From the NCBI GenBank assembly GCA_964403505.1, contig CAYOFP010000006.1, positions 1 through 64,000 of the forward strand: DNA of 64,000 nt, in the 5' to 3' direction. A program made the translations under genes and the position numbers. The notes beneath the pieces were generated by a model that was not told the origin of the DNA, did not search any database, and saw only the letters and a list, made by a program, of their open reading frames with translations. The DNA is from CAKSEI01 sp964403505 (GTDB lineage: Bacteria; Bacillota; Clostridia; Oscillospirales; CAG-272). This document shows, one piece after another, positions 24,715-34,800 of this stretch (position 1 is the first letter of the stretch; each line of letters starts with the position of its first letter).

Positions 24715-26055
24715 TTATTTATTAATTCTTTTTTCTAATTCCTTCTTTTTATCTTCGTAGCCGGGTTTGCCGAGAAGTGCATACATATTGGCCTTATACT
24801 CCTCAACACCGGGCTGATCGAAAGGATTTACACCCAGGGTATATCCCGAGACAGCACATGCAAGCTCGAAGAAATATACTGCGTAACCGAAGTCATATTC
24901 ACTTCTTGAATCGAGTTCGAGCACCATGTTAGGCACATCTCCGTCTGTGTGAGCGACAACGGTTGCCTTGAATGCACTATCGCACACATAGTTCATACCC
25001 TTATCGGCGATAAAGTTAAGCCCGTCAGAATTCGCTTCATCATAAGGAATAATAACATCACATTTTGGCTCGACCACCTTTATGACTGTCTCGAAAATAT
25101 TTCTCTTTCCTTGCTGAATTATCTGACCGAGAGAGTGAAGATCAGTCGAAAAAGTTACAGATGCAGGGAAAATTCCCTTACCGTCTTTTCCTTCGCTTTC
25201 GCCGTAGAGCTGTTTCCACCATTCTGCAAACATAGCAAGGGACGGCTCGTAAGTTGCGAGGATCTCAACATCCTTACCTTTACGATTAAGGATATTTCTG
25301 ATCGCAGCGTATTTATAAGCATCATTATTGTCGAAATTTACATCGCTGTATGTAGCACGAGCATCTGCCGCACCACGCATCATATCATCAATATCTAGTC
25401 CTGCAACAGCGATAGGGAGAAGGCCAACAGCAGTAAGAACAGAATATCTTCCGCCGACGTCATCAGGAACAACAAATGTTTGATAACCCTTATTGTCCGA
25501 AAGTTCTTTGAGCTTCCCCTTCGCTTTATCAGTCGTGACAAAAATCCTCTTTTGTGCGCCTTCCTCACCGTATTTCTTTTCGAGAAGTTGCCTGAATATT
25601 CTGAAAGCGATCGCAGGCTCTGTAGTCGTGCCGGATTTTGATATTACATTTACACAAACATCTTTTCCCTCGCAAATTTCGATAAGCTCGCTCATAGCGG
25701 CAGCGGATATGCTGTTACCAGTGAAATAAATATCAGGCGTATCCTTTTTTATTGCATTATAATTTGAACTCTTTACAAATTCAATAGCGGCACGGGCTCC
25801 GAGATAAGAACCGCCGATACCGATGACTACAAACACATCACAATTCTTCTTTATATCTTCGGCAGCACTCTTGATACGGGTAAACTCATCTTTGTCATAA
25901 TTTACGGGAAGGTCTACCCATCCGAGAAAATCGCTCCCCTTTCCGTTTCTGTTTTTCAATGTTTCAACAGCATTTGCGATATCGTTTTTGATTTCAGATA
26001 AATTATTTTCGCAAATAAACTGCTTTACAAAACTGTCATTAAGCTTTATCGGCAT
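24715..26055 (-). CDS. pgi: Glucose-6-phosphate isomerase
   Basis: A 446-residue cytoplasmic isomerase linking glucose-6-phosphate and fructose-6-phosphate in glycolysis. The phosphate-binding VIGIGGSYLGARAA, the SKSGTTTEPAIAFR loop, the DVGGRYSVLTAVGLLP signature and the C-terminal NPFDQPGVEEYK with its catalytic-region Lys/His environment are all present. Length is typical of the short Bacillus/Clostridia form. A GGAGG site precedes the ATG. It is preceded by its own likely promoter and is not linked to other glycolytic genes here. Confidence 0.97.
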   Translation of the reverse strand: MPIKLNDSFVKQFICENNLSEIKNDIANAVETLKNRNGKGSDFLGWVDLPVNYDKDEFTRIKSAAEDIKKNCDVFVVIGIGGSYLGARAAIEFVKSSNYNAIKKDTPDIYFTGNSISAAAMSELIEICEGKDVCVNVISKSGTTTEPAIAFRIFRQLLEKKYGEEGAQKRIFVTTDKAKGKLKELSDNKGYQTFVVPDDVGGRYSVLTAVGLLPIAVAGLDIDDMMRGAADARATYSDVNFDNNDAYKYAAIRNILNRKGKDVEILATYEPSLAMFAEWWKQLYGESEGKDGKGIFPASVTFSTDLHSLGQIIQQGKRNIFETVIKVVEPKCDVIIPYDEANSDGLNFIADKGMNYVCDSAFKATVVAHTDGDVPNMVLELDSRSEYDFGYAVYFFELACAVSGYTLGVNPFDQPGVEEYKANMYALLGKPGYEDKKKELEKRINK

Positions 26056-26087
26056 TTATGTGTCCTCCATGTTTGTTTTTCATATAT

Positions 26088-26116
26088 ATTTTATATCAAA
26101 AAACACATAAATGCAA
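26088..26116 (-). promoter_or_regulatory. Putative promoter of pgi
   Basis: On the minus strand TTGCAT (26116-26111), a 17-base spacer and TAAAAT (26093-26088) are placed 33 bases before the pgi ATG. This is the same hexamer pair and spacing as before the dockerin gene. Confidence 0.5.
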
Positions 26117-26122
26117 GATAAT

Positions 26123-27247
26123 TTATAAAATCATGGCATTTTTTAATATAGAAATAAATGCGTTAAGAAAACCTATCTTTGGCACATCTGCACATGATGT
26201 GATATCACATTCATACATAATCTCTCCATCGCACGTATATGATACCCTGCCGATAGGATCGCCGATATTTATCGGTGCGCTGATATCCTCGTTTATCTCT
26301 ATATTTTGCTCGAGCTTTACTCCTTTTCTTAATACTGCACTATAACCATCAATTTTTCCGCAAATAGTATCACTTACGCCGCATTTGATTGGTATATCCG
26401 CAATCTCAGTATCCTCATATGCGGAATAATCATAGTTTGCAAATCCGTATTCAAGCATCTCGGATGCGGTCTTGTTTCTGATGTCTCGAGTAGATGCCCC
26501 CATTACAACGGCGATAAGCTGCATTTTATCTCTCTTTGCACTTGCGCTGATACAGAATCCGGCCTTTGATGTCGAGCCTGTTTTCAAGCCATTTGCACCG
26601 TCAAAAAACTTTATCAGTCTGTTTGTATTTGTCAGTGTGAACTTGCCGTCTCTCACCGTGTCCTGCCAAATCGTAGTATAGTTAAATATGATCGGATGTT
26701 TCAAAAGCTCTCTTGACATTATGGCAATGTCACGTGCGCTTATCACATGATCTATTGCGCTGTCATCAAGGCCGTTTGTGTTTTCAAAATGGGTGTTTTC
26801 CATGCCGAGTTCTTTTGCACGCTCATTCATTTTTGCAACAAAGGTATCTAAGGATCCGGCTACATGCTCTGCGAGAGCAGCTGCGGCATCGTTTGCACTT
26901 GCCACCATGACACTTTTGAGTAAGTCGTCCACAGTCATTTTTTCGCCTGTCTCCAAATATATCTGAGAGCCGCCCATAGATGCCGCATTTTCCGATGCCG
27001 TGACCATATCGTTTAAGTTAATAATTCCGCCGTCGATGGCTTCACATACAAGCAAAGCGGTCATGATCTTTGTGACGGATGCAGGAGGCAGAGCTTCATC
27101 GGCGTTCATTTCATACATTACCGTACCGGTATTTTGTTCGATAAGTATCAGGCTCTTCGCATCGCCCGAAAATTCGACTCCGTTTGCTCCTATATACCCA
27201 TAGATCAGAACGAAAGATATTAAAAGAGTACAGACACATTTTTTCAT
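26123..27247 (-). CDS. D-alanyl-D-alanine carboxypeptidase (DacF/PBP5 type)
   Basis: A 374-residue exported serine-type carboxypeptidase. It has a signal peptide (1-23) and the active-site SVTK within PPASVTKIMTALL. SAND follows in VMVASANDAAAALAEHVAG, and KTG occurs in GLKTGSTSKAGFCISA. The C-terminal PBP5 beta domain (IADIPIKCGVSDTICG onward) and a final amphipathic helix (NAFISILKNAMIL) suggest membrane anchoring. It removes the terminal D-Ala from peptidoglycan pentapeptides. It sits 12 bases after a small membrane protein gene and downstream of a class A PBP, forming a wall-related group. An AAAGGTGAT site precedes the ATG. Confidence 0.93.
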   Translation of the reverse strand: MKKCVCTLLISFVLIYGYIGANGVEFSGDAKSLILIEQNTGTVMYEMNADEALPPASVTKIMTALLVCEAIDGGIINLNDMVTASENAASMGGSQIYLETGEKMTVDDLLKSVMVASANDAAAALAEHVAGSLDTFVAKMNERAKELGMENTHFENTNGLDDSAIDHVISARDIAIMSRELLKHPIIFNYTTIWQDTVRDGKFTLTNTNRLIKFFDGANGLKTGSTSKAGFCISASAKRDKMQLIAVVMGASTRDIRNKTASEMLEYGFANYDYSAYEDTEIADIPIKCGVSDTICGKIDGYSAVLRKGVKLEQNIEINEDISAPINIGDPIGRVSYTCDGEIMYECDITSCADVPKIGFLNAFISILKNAMIL

Positions 27248-27259
27248 AATATCACCTTT

Positions 27260-27718
27260 TCAAATTAGTATCGTTGTTAAAATTATGATTAGAAAATATA
27301 TGTGAATCGCCATGCATATAAACAAGGCGTTTTTAATCTTTTGCCTACCTGTCGACTGAATAATCATACTTATTATCAAAAGAATTGTTAATAGCAATAG
27401 AATCAACGGCAGTATGGAGAGTCTCAGCCTGAAAAACAGGCAGGATGCAAGCACTGATAACAGTATACATATACATGCTTTCAGTGCCAAAATGGCATTA
27501 TTCCTGCATCGTAGACATCCGGCAATTGCGGAATATATCACATAAGACAGAATGATACGTGATAACAGCATCAGGATAGACATTAAAGCAACAGGCAGAC
27601 AAACTGGTGAAATGAAAGCGCACATCTGTTCGCTTTTTATAATTACAAACGCACCCGATATCATATCAATAAGACATACAGCTGTTATCAATGCAATAAA
27701 CGAAGTTGTACCTTTCAA
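27260..27718 (-). CDS. Small hydrophobic membrane protein, unknown function
   Basis: A 152-residue protein that is almost wholly hydrophobic, with about five predicted membrane helices (for example SFIALITAVCLIDMISGAF, VALMSILMLLSRIILSYVIY and LSILPLILLLLTILLIISMI). I recognise no family. I chose the TTG at 27718, which follows AAAGG by 10 bases. The in-frame GTG at 27763 lies inside the terminator hairpin of the upstream PBP gene. It probably depends on read-through of that terminator or an unseen promoter, and is cotranscribed with the carboxypeptidase gene. Confidence 0.65.
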   Translation of the reverse strand: MKGTTSFIALITAVCLIDMISGAFVIIKSEQMCAFISPVCLPVALMSILMLLSRIILSYVIYSAIAGCLRCRNNAILALKACICILLSVLASCLFFRLRLSILPLILLLLTILLIISMIIQSTGRQKIKNALFICMAIHIYFLIIILTTILI

Positions 27719-27746
27719 ATATATATCGCCTTTGTATTTTAAGCGC

Positions 27747-27782
27747 AAAAATAAACACCTCACATAAATATATGAGGTGTTT
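27747..27782 (-). terminator. Terminator after the class A PBP gene
   Basis: A 10-bp stem with arms 27753-27762 and 27773-27782 (AAACACCTCA and complement) is followed on the minus strand by ATTTTT. It sits 14 bases beyond the PBP stop. Confidence 0.85.
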
Positions 27783-27796
27783 ACTAAAAATATTAT

Positions 27797-30355
27797 TTAA
27801 TTATCGTTCGGATCGCTCTTTATATCATCGAGCGGAGAATCGGAAGAACCCTGGCTATCATCTGTCGGTGATGTGGATTTATTTGAGTCATTGTCGGTAA
27901 TGAGATCTTTTATCGGGGTATCATCCTTAATAACCTGAGTCTTATCTTCAGGATCATTCACAAAATCGCCGCTATGTGTCTTACATTTATCCGTCGGACA
28001 CAAATACTCTGCGTCAGTAATAGAGATACCGGCACCAGATGGAACACTGTCACGTGTCCATTTAACGAAAGCAACCTTCTCGGTAGAGGTACATCCGGTA
28101 GTGGCAAAATCTCCGCTCGTCTTACATATATCGACAAGAACGTGACAATCGCATTTTTCGGTCGGCTTGTTGTCAGCGGTGAAGAACCCTGTCTCGGAAG
28201 CGTCGCCTCTCTTATCTTTTGCACAAAGATCGGTTGCGAGCTTTCCGCAATATTTACAATACTTTGCAGTGACGATTGAAGCGGGCGTAGTGAAATACTG
28301 TTTTACGGAGCCGCCTGCATCGATCTGGTCAATAACACTTTTATGGACATCGAGCATGACCTCGTTCCATATCCTTGCAGCAGCATCAAAACGGAATGAT
28401 GTCAGGGATTTGTTCCATTCATAGCCAAACCAGACTCCGCCTACATAATACGGCGTATATCCTACAAACCATTTATCAATATCACTGTTTGTTGTACCGG
28501 TCTTGCCTGCTACATTTACGTATTCGTCAAGAGTGATAGCGTTTTTACCGGTACCACTCGATACGACCTCTTGGAGCATTTTTGTCATAATGGCAGCGGT
28601 ATTCTCGCTGATTGCAGTATTTGATTCAGCGCTGTTATCAACTATTACATTACCCTGACTGTCCAATATTCTGAGAACTGTTCGGGGTTTATTATATACA
28701 CCGCCGTTAGCAAACATACAGTATGCCGCCGTCATTTCAAGGACCGTAACACCGTATGTCATACCGCCGAGACCGAGAGAAGATTGCGTCATATCCGATA
28801 CGACAGTACCGCTTTCGGTAGTCTCACTATCGATGAGACTGTCCATATGGAGCTTGTTTTTTAGAAAATCAAACGACTGCTCTACGCCCAATTTATTGAG
28901 GGTTCTGAGGGAGACAGTGTTTACAGAACGGGAAATTGCATCATGTATCGTCGTAAGACCATTGTATACATACGGCGAGTTTGACGGCCAGGGGGTCTTT
29001 CCGTCATCACCGTAATTCAGCGGCACATCATCAAGCACCGTAGCATAGTTTATGAGTCCCGCCTCAAGCGCAGGAGCATAAACAGATATCGGCTTAATTG
29101 ACGAACCAGGGGAACGCCTGGTCTGCGTGGCATAGCTTTGCAAGCGGTCGCCATTCTTAACACCTCTGTCACCGGCAAGACCGAGGACATCTCCCGTTGC
29201 GGGATCCAAGATCACCATTGATGCCTTAGGCTGGAGGCTTCCTCCTGTTCGGGGGAATCTGCTGTCATCGGCAAAAACCTCCTCGAGGCTTCTTTGCACA
29301 TCGGGATCCATCAGTGTATAGATCTGCAGTCCGCCTGTATATATCATGCTCGTCGCAACGGTTTTTGACACGCCGAGCTGATTTTGCAAAAGCTCGATGG
29401 AGTCGGTTATCACCTGATCGGTATACCATGAGTTATATGATGAGCCGGATGTAGTTCCCGTAGAGGTATTCAGGTTCAGTTCAAGCTCAGCATAGTATGC
29501 CTCCTGATATTCCTCCTCGGAAATATATCCCTGATCCCTCATTGCAGTCAGTACAACTCTGCGCCGCTCAACATTATTATCAGGATTCTGTACAGGATCC
29601 CATTTTGTCGGATACTGCGTGATACCGGCGATCGCAGCACACTCGACTAAAGAGAGCTCAGACAGGTCTTTACCGAAATATGTCTGCGCCGCAGCGGCAA
29701 CGCCATACGAATGCTGAGAGAGATATATAGTATTAAGATATATCTCCATTATCTCTGTCTTATCGAGCTTCTTCTCGAGATTCAGCGCCATAAAGATCTC
29801 CTGAACCTTACGCTGGATCGTTACATCATCATTACCGGTCACATTTTTAATTACCTGCTGGGTAATGGTCGATCCGCCGTAGTGTCCTCCGCCGGGCAAA
29901 AAATAATATGCAGTAGCGGAGAAGGTACGCCGCCAGTCGACGCCCTTATGATCGTCAAAACGTTTATCTTCGATAGCAATAAAAGCCCTTACGAGAGTTT
30001 GCGGTATCTGATCATATGACGCCCACACGCGGTTTTCGCTCGCAGAAAGGCTCTGATCTTCTATCTCGACCGCCTCGCCGATTCTGTTTGCACGGTCGCT
30101 ATAATCCATATAATAGATGCGTGTTGTGAGATCCTGCCCCGACGACAGCAACAAGATATCGTCCACGCTGACATTGACAAAGCTTCTAAGGTAAAGAGCG
30201 AACGCCGCACCGACGATAGTTCCCGTGATGAGGCAAATAAGAAACATAGTGAAAAGCACGCTCATGATACGGGATAGGCACCCCGGACTCATCCTGTCAG
30301 CGCGCTTTTTTATTTTTCGCGGCACTTTTACCTTTCTGTTTAAGTTTTTATTCAT
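27797..30355 (-). CDS. Class A penicillin-binding protein (PBP1A family)
   Basis: An 852-residue bifunctional peptidoglycan polymerase. A basic cytoplasmic tail (KVKVPRKIKKRA) and one membrane helix precede the GT51 glycosyltransferase domain (AIEDKRFDDHKGVDWRR, GGSTITQQVIKN). The transpeptidase domain has SSIK (SxxK), SVN and KTGTT. After it comes a tail of about 140 residues with zinc-ribbon-like pairs (CKYCGK, CDCH, CPTDKC) and an acidic Ser/Asp-rich end. That Cys-rich extracytoplasmic tail is unusual in an anaerobe PBP. The ATG at 30355 has a GGAGTAAGG site. It follows dnaE by 72 bases. Confidence 0.94.
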   Translation of the reverse strand: MNKNLNRKVKVPRKIKKRADRMSPGCLSRIMSVLFTMFLICLITGTIVGAAFALYLRSFVNVSVDDILLLSSGQDLTTRIYYMDYSDRANRIGEAVEIEDQSLSASENRVWASYDQIPQTLVRAFIAIEDKRFDDHKGVDWRRTFSATAYYFLPGGGHYGGSTITQQVIKNVTGNDDVTIQRKVQEIFMALNLEKKLDKTEIMEIYLNTIYLSQHSYGVAAAAQTYFGKDLSELSLVECAAIAGITQYPTKWDPVQNPDNNVERRRVVLTAMRDQGYISEEEYQEAYYAELELNLNTSTGTTSGSSYNSWYTDQVITDSIELLQNQLGVSKTVATSMIYTGGLQIYTLMDPDVQRSLEEVFADDSRFPRTGGSLQPKASMVILDPATGDVLGLAGDRGVKNGDRLQSYATQTRRSPGSSIKPISVYAPALEAGLINYATVLDDVPLNYGDDGKTPWPSNSPYVYNGLTTIHDAISRSVNTVSLRTLNKLGVEQSFDFLKNKLHMDSLIDSETTESGTVVSDMTQSSLGLGGMTYGVTVLEMTAAYCMFANGGVYNKPRTVLRILDSQGNVIVDNSAESNTAISENTAAIMTKMLQEVVSSGTGKNAITLDEYVNVAGKTGTTNSDIDKWFVGYTPYYVGGVWFGYEWNKSLTSFRFDAAARIWNEVMLDVHKSVIDQIDAGGSVKQYFTTPASIVTAKYCKYCGKLATDLCAKDKRGDASETGFFTADNKPTEKCDCHVLVDICKTSGDFATTGCTSTEKVAFVKWTRDSVPSGAGISITDAEYLCPTDKCKTHSGDFVNDPEDKTQVIKDDTPIKDLITDNDSNKSTSPTDDSQGSSDSPLDDIKSDPNDN

Positions 30356-30427
30356 TTTCCTTACTCCGATGATTTTTTGTCGAGTATATAATACCACTAT
30401 TTTATGAACGAATTATTAAGGTTAAGA

Positions 30428-33400
30428 TTATTTAAGAACTATATTATCATTTCCCAATATTTCGCAAAGAAGCTCGATAACACTCGGATTCAAAGCGAGA
30501 CCGTGGCCCGTCAAGAGTGAATACTTTTTCGTCGATTCATCGTATACGGTCAGTGAAACATTGCCGGGAAAAATTGAGATAAGGCTCATTATCCTTCGCA
30601 TCTGTTCACTGTCAAGAGACGATACTCTTAAATATAACTTGCTGCACCGGGCAATTTTAGCATCGCTGTCATCCGGTGTATCAGAGTTCCTTGTTTTTTT
30701 CTCATATTTTCCGTTTTCGGCAAGAGGAGAAACTGAATTAACGAGTATTTTCGGTTTTTCTCCTTCCTTTACCGAGATAGTACCAGTCACAAAAATACAG
30801 CTCGCCGGCACGAGATACATATTATATTTTTGCATGACTTTCGGAAAGACAACGAGCTCTATCTGAGAAATTCCGTCTTCCGCCTGAATAAAGAGCATTT
30901 TCTCGCCGTTCTTGGTTTCCTTAACAGTTCTGGAAGCTACGGAGCACACGATCGAAATGGGCGATCTGTCTTTATAGGGATAGGCATCGGGATCGTTTTC
31001 ATCATAGGAAATGACAGATAAAATGGGTGCATGAGAAAGATCTGATATATTCTCTGAGTATTCATCGAGAATATTGCCGGAGAGGCTTATTCCGCATGAG
31101 TTCTTTTCGAGCGTGAGCTTTTCTCTCAGCGGAAAATCATCGATATCCGGATATTCGAGCACATCGGCGCTTTTTCCCGTTTCGATATCCGAAAAAATAT
31201 CGATCTGTCCTGCGATATCATGTCGCCTTCCCTCGTTGATCCGGTCTACAAATTCCTCATATACCGAAATAAGCTGTTTTCTGTTGATCCCGAGCGAGTC
31301 AAAGCAACCTGCGCAAATGAGTGTCTCTACCTGTTTTTTGTTGATATCGTATGCGGACATACGCTTTACGAAATCCTCAAAGGATGAAAACTTACCGTTT
31401 CCCTCCCTCTCTTTTACGATATTCCTTACAAATTTATCGCCTAAGTTTTTTATGGCGGATAGACAGTATCGTATTTTCTTATTTATGACCTTATACGCAA
31501 AGCCGCTTTCGTTCACATCAGGCGGCAGGACCTCGATGCCCTCGTTTTTGCAGATGGTAATATACTCGGCTGTCTTTTCGATGCTGCCCATGACGCTGGT
31601 GAGAAGAGCAGCAAAATACGGCGCATTATAATGGCATTTCAAATATGCAGTTCTGTAAGTAGTTACACTATAAGCCGCGGCATGGCTTTTGTTAAATCCG
31701 TAATTTGCGAAATCAGCCATTTCATTAAAAATTGCTTCTGCTGTCTCTGCATCGATGCCGTTTGCCTTAGCACCCTCTATGAAAGTGATTTTTTCCTTTG
31801 CGAGCACATCGGCCTTCTTTTTGGACATGGCTTTTCGTACAATATCAGCCCGTCCGAAGGTATATCCGGCAACGGCGCGAAATACCTGCATTACCTGTTC
31901 CTGATATACGATGCACCCGTATGTTGATGCGAGCACATCCTTCAGCTGCGGTGTGCGGTATACTACTTTTTCAGGAGAATTTTTATTCTCGATATACTTC
32001 GGTATGGCGTTCATCGGTCCGGGACGGAACAGAGCAATAGATGCGATGATCTCCTCAAACACCGACGGCTTCATCTGGGTGAGCATACGCTTCATTCCCG
32101 GGGATTCGAGCTGGAATACGCCGTCGGTACGTCCGGCGCTTATCATGGAAAACGTAGCTTTGTCATCCATGGGAATGTTCCTGATATTGAAGTCGGGCTC
32201 GCTCTCTTTTATAAGTTCGATCGCATCATCGATGACGGTGAGATAACGCAGCGCAAGAAAATCAAACTTCAAAAGGCCTAAATCGGATACAGTGTCCATA
32301 TCAAACTGCGTGATCGGCATATTGTCGTTCATGGCAACGGGTACGTATTCTGAAACAGGCTTTTCAGTTATTACGACACCTGCTGCATGCGTGGACGCAT
32401 GTCTCGGCATTCCCTCAAGAGCGAGAGAAAGATCAATCAGCTTTGTCACATCCGAATCGTTCATATATCTGTTTTTGAGTGCGTCGACCGTATCAAGAGC
32501 ACCTCTCAGCGTGACGCCAAGCTCCCTCGGTATCATTTTGGCAATTTCATCTACAAGGGAATAGGGCAGATCAAGGGCACGTCCTACGTCTCTGATGACT
32601 GCACGAGCCGCCATAGTACCGAACGTGATGATCTGCGAGACACGTTCATCCGAATACTTTTCTCTGACATACTCAATGACCTCGTCACGCCTGCGATCAC
32701 AAAAATCAATATCGAAATCGGGCATACTGACTCGTTCGGGATTTAAAAATCTCTCAAAAAGAAGAGAATATTTAATAGAGTCGATATCAGTGATACCTAT
32801 CATAAACGCTACGAGACTACCGGCGCCCGATCCCCTTCCGGGACCTACAGAGATACCGTTTTTCTTTGCATAATTGACAAAGTCCCATACGATCAGAAAG
32901 TAATCGTTATATCCCATAGAGTCAATTACGGAAAGCTCATAATCCAATCGCTCACGGTATTCCTCGACCGGGTGTTCCTCAGTAAATGATATCTCGTTTT
33001 TTAAGATTTTGGATGCAAGTCCCTTTTTTACGAGACTAGCCAAAAATTCACGGGGAGAAAGATCGTTTCCGGTATCGAATGCCGGTAAATGCAGTTTCCC
33101 GAATTCAAAATCAAAATTACACTTGTCTGCAATAACGCACGTATTATCAAGAGCCTGCGGCACTTCGGGAAAAAGAGATGCCATCTCATCGGCGTCTTTA
33201 ATATAGTATTCATCACAGTCAAATCCGATCGGGCGTCCGTTCTTGATGGTTTCATTCGTCTGAATGCACATCATGATCGCCTGACTTTCAGCATCTGATT
33301 TTTTTATATAATGCGCATCGTTCGTCAAAACGAGCTCGACGCCGTGTTTTTTGGATAGGTTTATTATCTCACCGAACGCCGTTATCTCTTCATCCATCCC

Positions 33401-33931
33401 GTGATTCTGTATCTCGAGATAGAAGTCGTCGCCGAAAAGCCCTTTAAGATACTCGATCTCCTCCCCGGCTTTTTCATTTTCACTGCGCAAAATAAGCTGA
33501 GGGATCTTACCGGCCACACATCCGGAGAGACATATCAATCCCTCGTGGTATTTTGAAAGCAGCTCATGATCGATCCTCGGCTTGATATAAAAGCCGTCGG
33601 TAAAGGATTTGGATACCATGGCGATCAGATTATGATAACCGATATCGTTTTTTACGAGAAGCACAAGATGGCTGTAACTGCCGTATACCGTGCGCTGTTT
33701 CTCGGTTCTTGACGCAACCGCAAGATAACACTCGCAGCCGATGATCGGCTTGATACCCTCGTTTTTGCACGCCTTATAAAAAGCGACAGCGCCGTACATA
33801 TTTCCGTGATCGGTGATGGCAACGGCGCTCTGACCGAGGCTCTTGACATACGCAGGAATATCCTTTATCCTGCACGCTCCGTCAAGAAGGCTATATTCGG
33901 TATGCAGATGAAGATGTACAAAATCTCTCAT
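30428..33931 (-). CDS. dnaE: DNA polymerase III alpha subunit DnaE
   Basis: A 1167-residue replicative polymerase of the DnaE1-type C-family. An N-terminal PHP domain (HLHTEYSLLDG, ITDHGNMYG) precedes the palm with catalytic PDFDIDFCD and GVFQLESPGM. The fingers (GCIVYQEQVMQ, KSHAAAYSVTTYRTAYLK), the helix-hairpin-helix region and a C-terminal OB domain (ISIVCSVASRTVKETKNG) follow. In Bacillota DnaE works beside PolC at primer hand-off. It is the last gene of the nusB operon, overlapping whiA by 4 bases. Confidence 0.97.
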   Translation of the reverse strand: MRDFVHLHLHTEYSLLDGACRIKDIPAYVKSLGQSAVAITDHGNMYGAVAFYKACKNEGIKPIIGCECYLAVASRTEKQRTVYGSYSHLVLLVKNDIGYHNLIAMVSKSFTDGFYIKPRIDHELLSKYHEGLICLSGCVAGKIPQLILRSENEKAGEEIEYLKGLFGDDFYLEIQNHGMDEEITAFGEIINLSKKHGVELVLTNDAHYIKKSDAESQAIMMCIQTNETIKNGRPIGFDCDEYYIKDADEMASLFPEVPQALDNTCVIADKCNFDFEFGKLHLPAFDTGNDLSPREFLASLVKKGLASKILKNEISFTEEHPVEEYRERLDYELSVIDSMGYNDYFLIVWDFVNYAKKNGISVGPGRGSGAGSLVAFMIGITDIDSIKYSLLFERFLNPERVSMPDFDIDFCDRRRDEVIEYVREKYSDERVSQIITFGTMAARAVIRDVGRALDLPYSLVDEIAKMIPRELGVTLRGALDTVDALKNRYMNDSDVTKLIDLSLALEGMPRHASTHAAGVVITEKPVSEYVPVAMNDNMPITQFDMDTVSDLGLLKFDFLALRYLTVIDDAIELIKESEPDFNIRNIPMDDKATFSMISAGRTDGVFQLESPGMKRMLTQMKPSVFEEIIASIALFRPGPMNAIPKYIENKNSPEKVVYRTPQLKDVLASTYGCIVYQEQVMQVFRAVAGYTFGRADIVRKAMSKKKADVLAKEKITFIEGAKANGIDAETAEAIFNEMADFANYGFNKSHAAAYSVTTYRTAYLKCHYNAPYFAALLTSVMGSIEKTAEYITICKNEGIEVLPPDVNESGFAYKVINKKIRYCLSAIKNLGDKFVRNIVKEREGNGKFSSFEDFVKRMSAYDINKKQVETLICAGCFDSLGINRKQLISVYEEFVDRINEGRRHDIAGQIDIFSDIETGKSADVLEYPDIDDFPLREKLTLEKNSCGISLSGNILDEYSENISDLSHAPILSVISYDENDPDAYPYKDRSPISIVCSVASRTVKETKNGEKMLFIQAEDGISQIELVVFPKVMQKYNMYLVPASCIFVTGTISVKEGEKPKILVNSVSPLAENGKYEKKTRNSDTPDDSDAKIARCSKLYLRVSSLDSEQMRRIMSLISIFPGNVSLTVYDESTKKYSLLTGHGLALNPSVIELLCEILGNDNIVLK

Positions 33932-34800
33932 GTTTCCTCTTTTGAAAATGCAATAATTTTAGAAAGTCTGTGCGTTAGGCCACTCTTTGTAATCGGCGGC
34001 TCGTGCATGGCGGCAAGAGCAGAGAACGACGCATCGGGGTTTTCGGCACGCAATTTTGCCGTATACCGCAACTCTTGCGAAAGAAGAGATAAACGACCGC
34101 TTGCCTCGAGCGCCCGTATCGCAGAAAGCTGATTTGCCGTTGCCGATGCAGTTTTATTCATATTTGACGTCTCGAAATTCAACTTTCGTATGATGTTTGT
34201 CCGTTCCTCGCCGGTCATACGGGCATTCAGGAAATCAAATATCACCTTACCTACGCCCATGTAACTTAAAACCGTCTGTATTTTGTCGGCGTTATTATAA
34301 TAAAGCACCGTTTTATTTCCTCGGAAATATTTTTTTGCAGGAATGCCCTGCCAATCCAAAAAAGAATATAACTCTTCCTGAATATCACGATTTTTAGAGG
34401 AAAATTCCATCCTGTAACATTTATCAGGATCAGAGACCGTGCCGCATCCGAGAAAAAAGCCACGTAAAAATGCCTGTGCGCAGGTTTCGCAAACATAAAC
34501 GACATCGCTAATCACACAGTTGCCGCTCAGCATAAATGTATCATAAATCAGGGAGACGGTATATTCATCATCTATAATTATTTTGTCGCAGTTTTCTAAA
34601 TTGATCGCAAAAACATCAAAAAAAATCTTTCTGAAAAATGCAGCCTCTGTTCTGTTTTTGAGAGAAAAGGCGATCGCATTATCAGAGAACGCATCACGGG
34701 AAAAAAGATATCCGTACAAAAAAGATACCTTACAGCAGTGTTTCTTTATAGATAATGAGCTTATGGCCTCTTTCGCCTTATCGGTAAATGACATCTTCAA
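33928..34800 (-). CDS. whiA: DNA-binding protein WhiA
   Basis: A 290-residue WhiA: an N-terminal LAGLIDADG-like half (KKHCCKVSFLYGYLFSRDAF, FLRGFFLGCGTVSDP) and a C-terminal helix-turn-helix (LRAENPDASFSALAAMHEPPITKSGLTHRLSKII). In actinomycetes it is a sporulation regulator; in Bacillota it affects division and chromosome segregation. Usual neighbours are yvcJ/yvcK, but here it lies between murB and dnaE with 4-base overlaps at both ends. The endonuclease catalytic residues of homing enzymes are lost in this family. Confidence 0.93.
   Translation of the reverse strand: MKMSFTDKAKEAISSLSIKKHCCKVSFLYGYLFSRDAFSDNAIAFSLKNRTEAAFFRKIFFDVFAINLENCDKIIIDDEYTVSLIYDTFMLSGNCVISDVVYVCETCAQAFLRGFFLGCGTVSDPDKCYRMEFSSKNRDIQEELYSFLDWQGIPAKKYFRGNKTVLYYNNADKIQTVLSYMGVGKVIFDFLNARMTGEERTNIIRKLNFETSNMNKTASATANQLSAIRALEASGRLSLLSQELRYTAKLRAENPDASFSALAAMHEPPITKSGLTHRLSKIIAFSKEET

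Noticed and set aside
27719..27763. GTG start for the small membrane protein
   Set aside because: It lies inside the terminator hairpin of the PBP gene; TTG 27718 has a better ribosome site.
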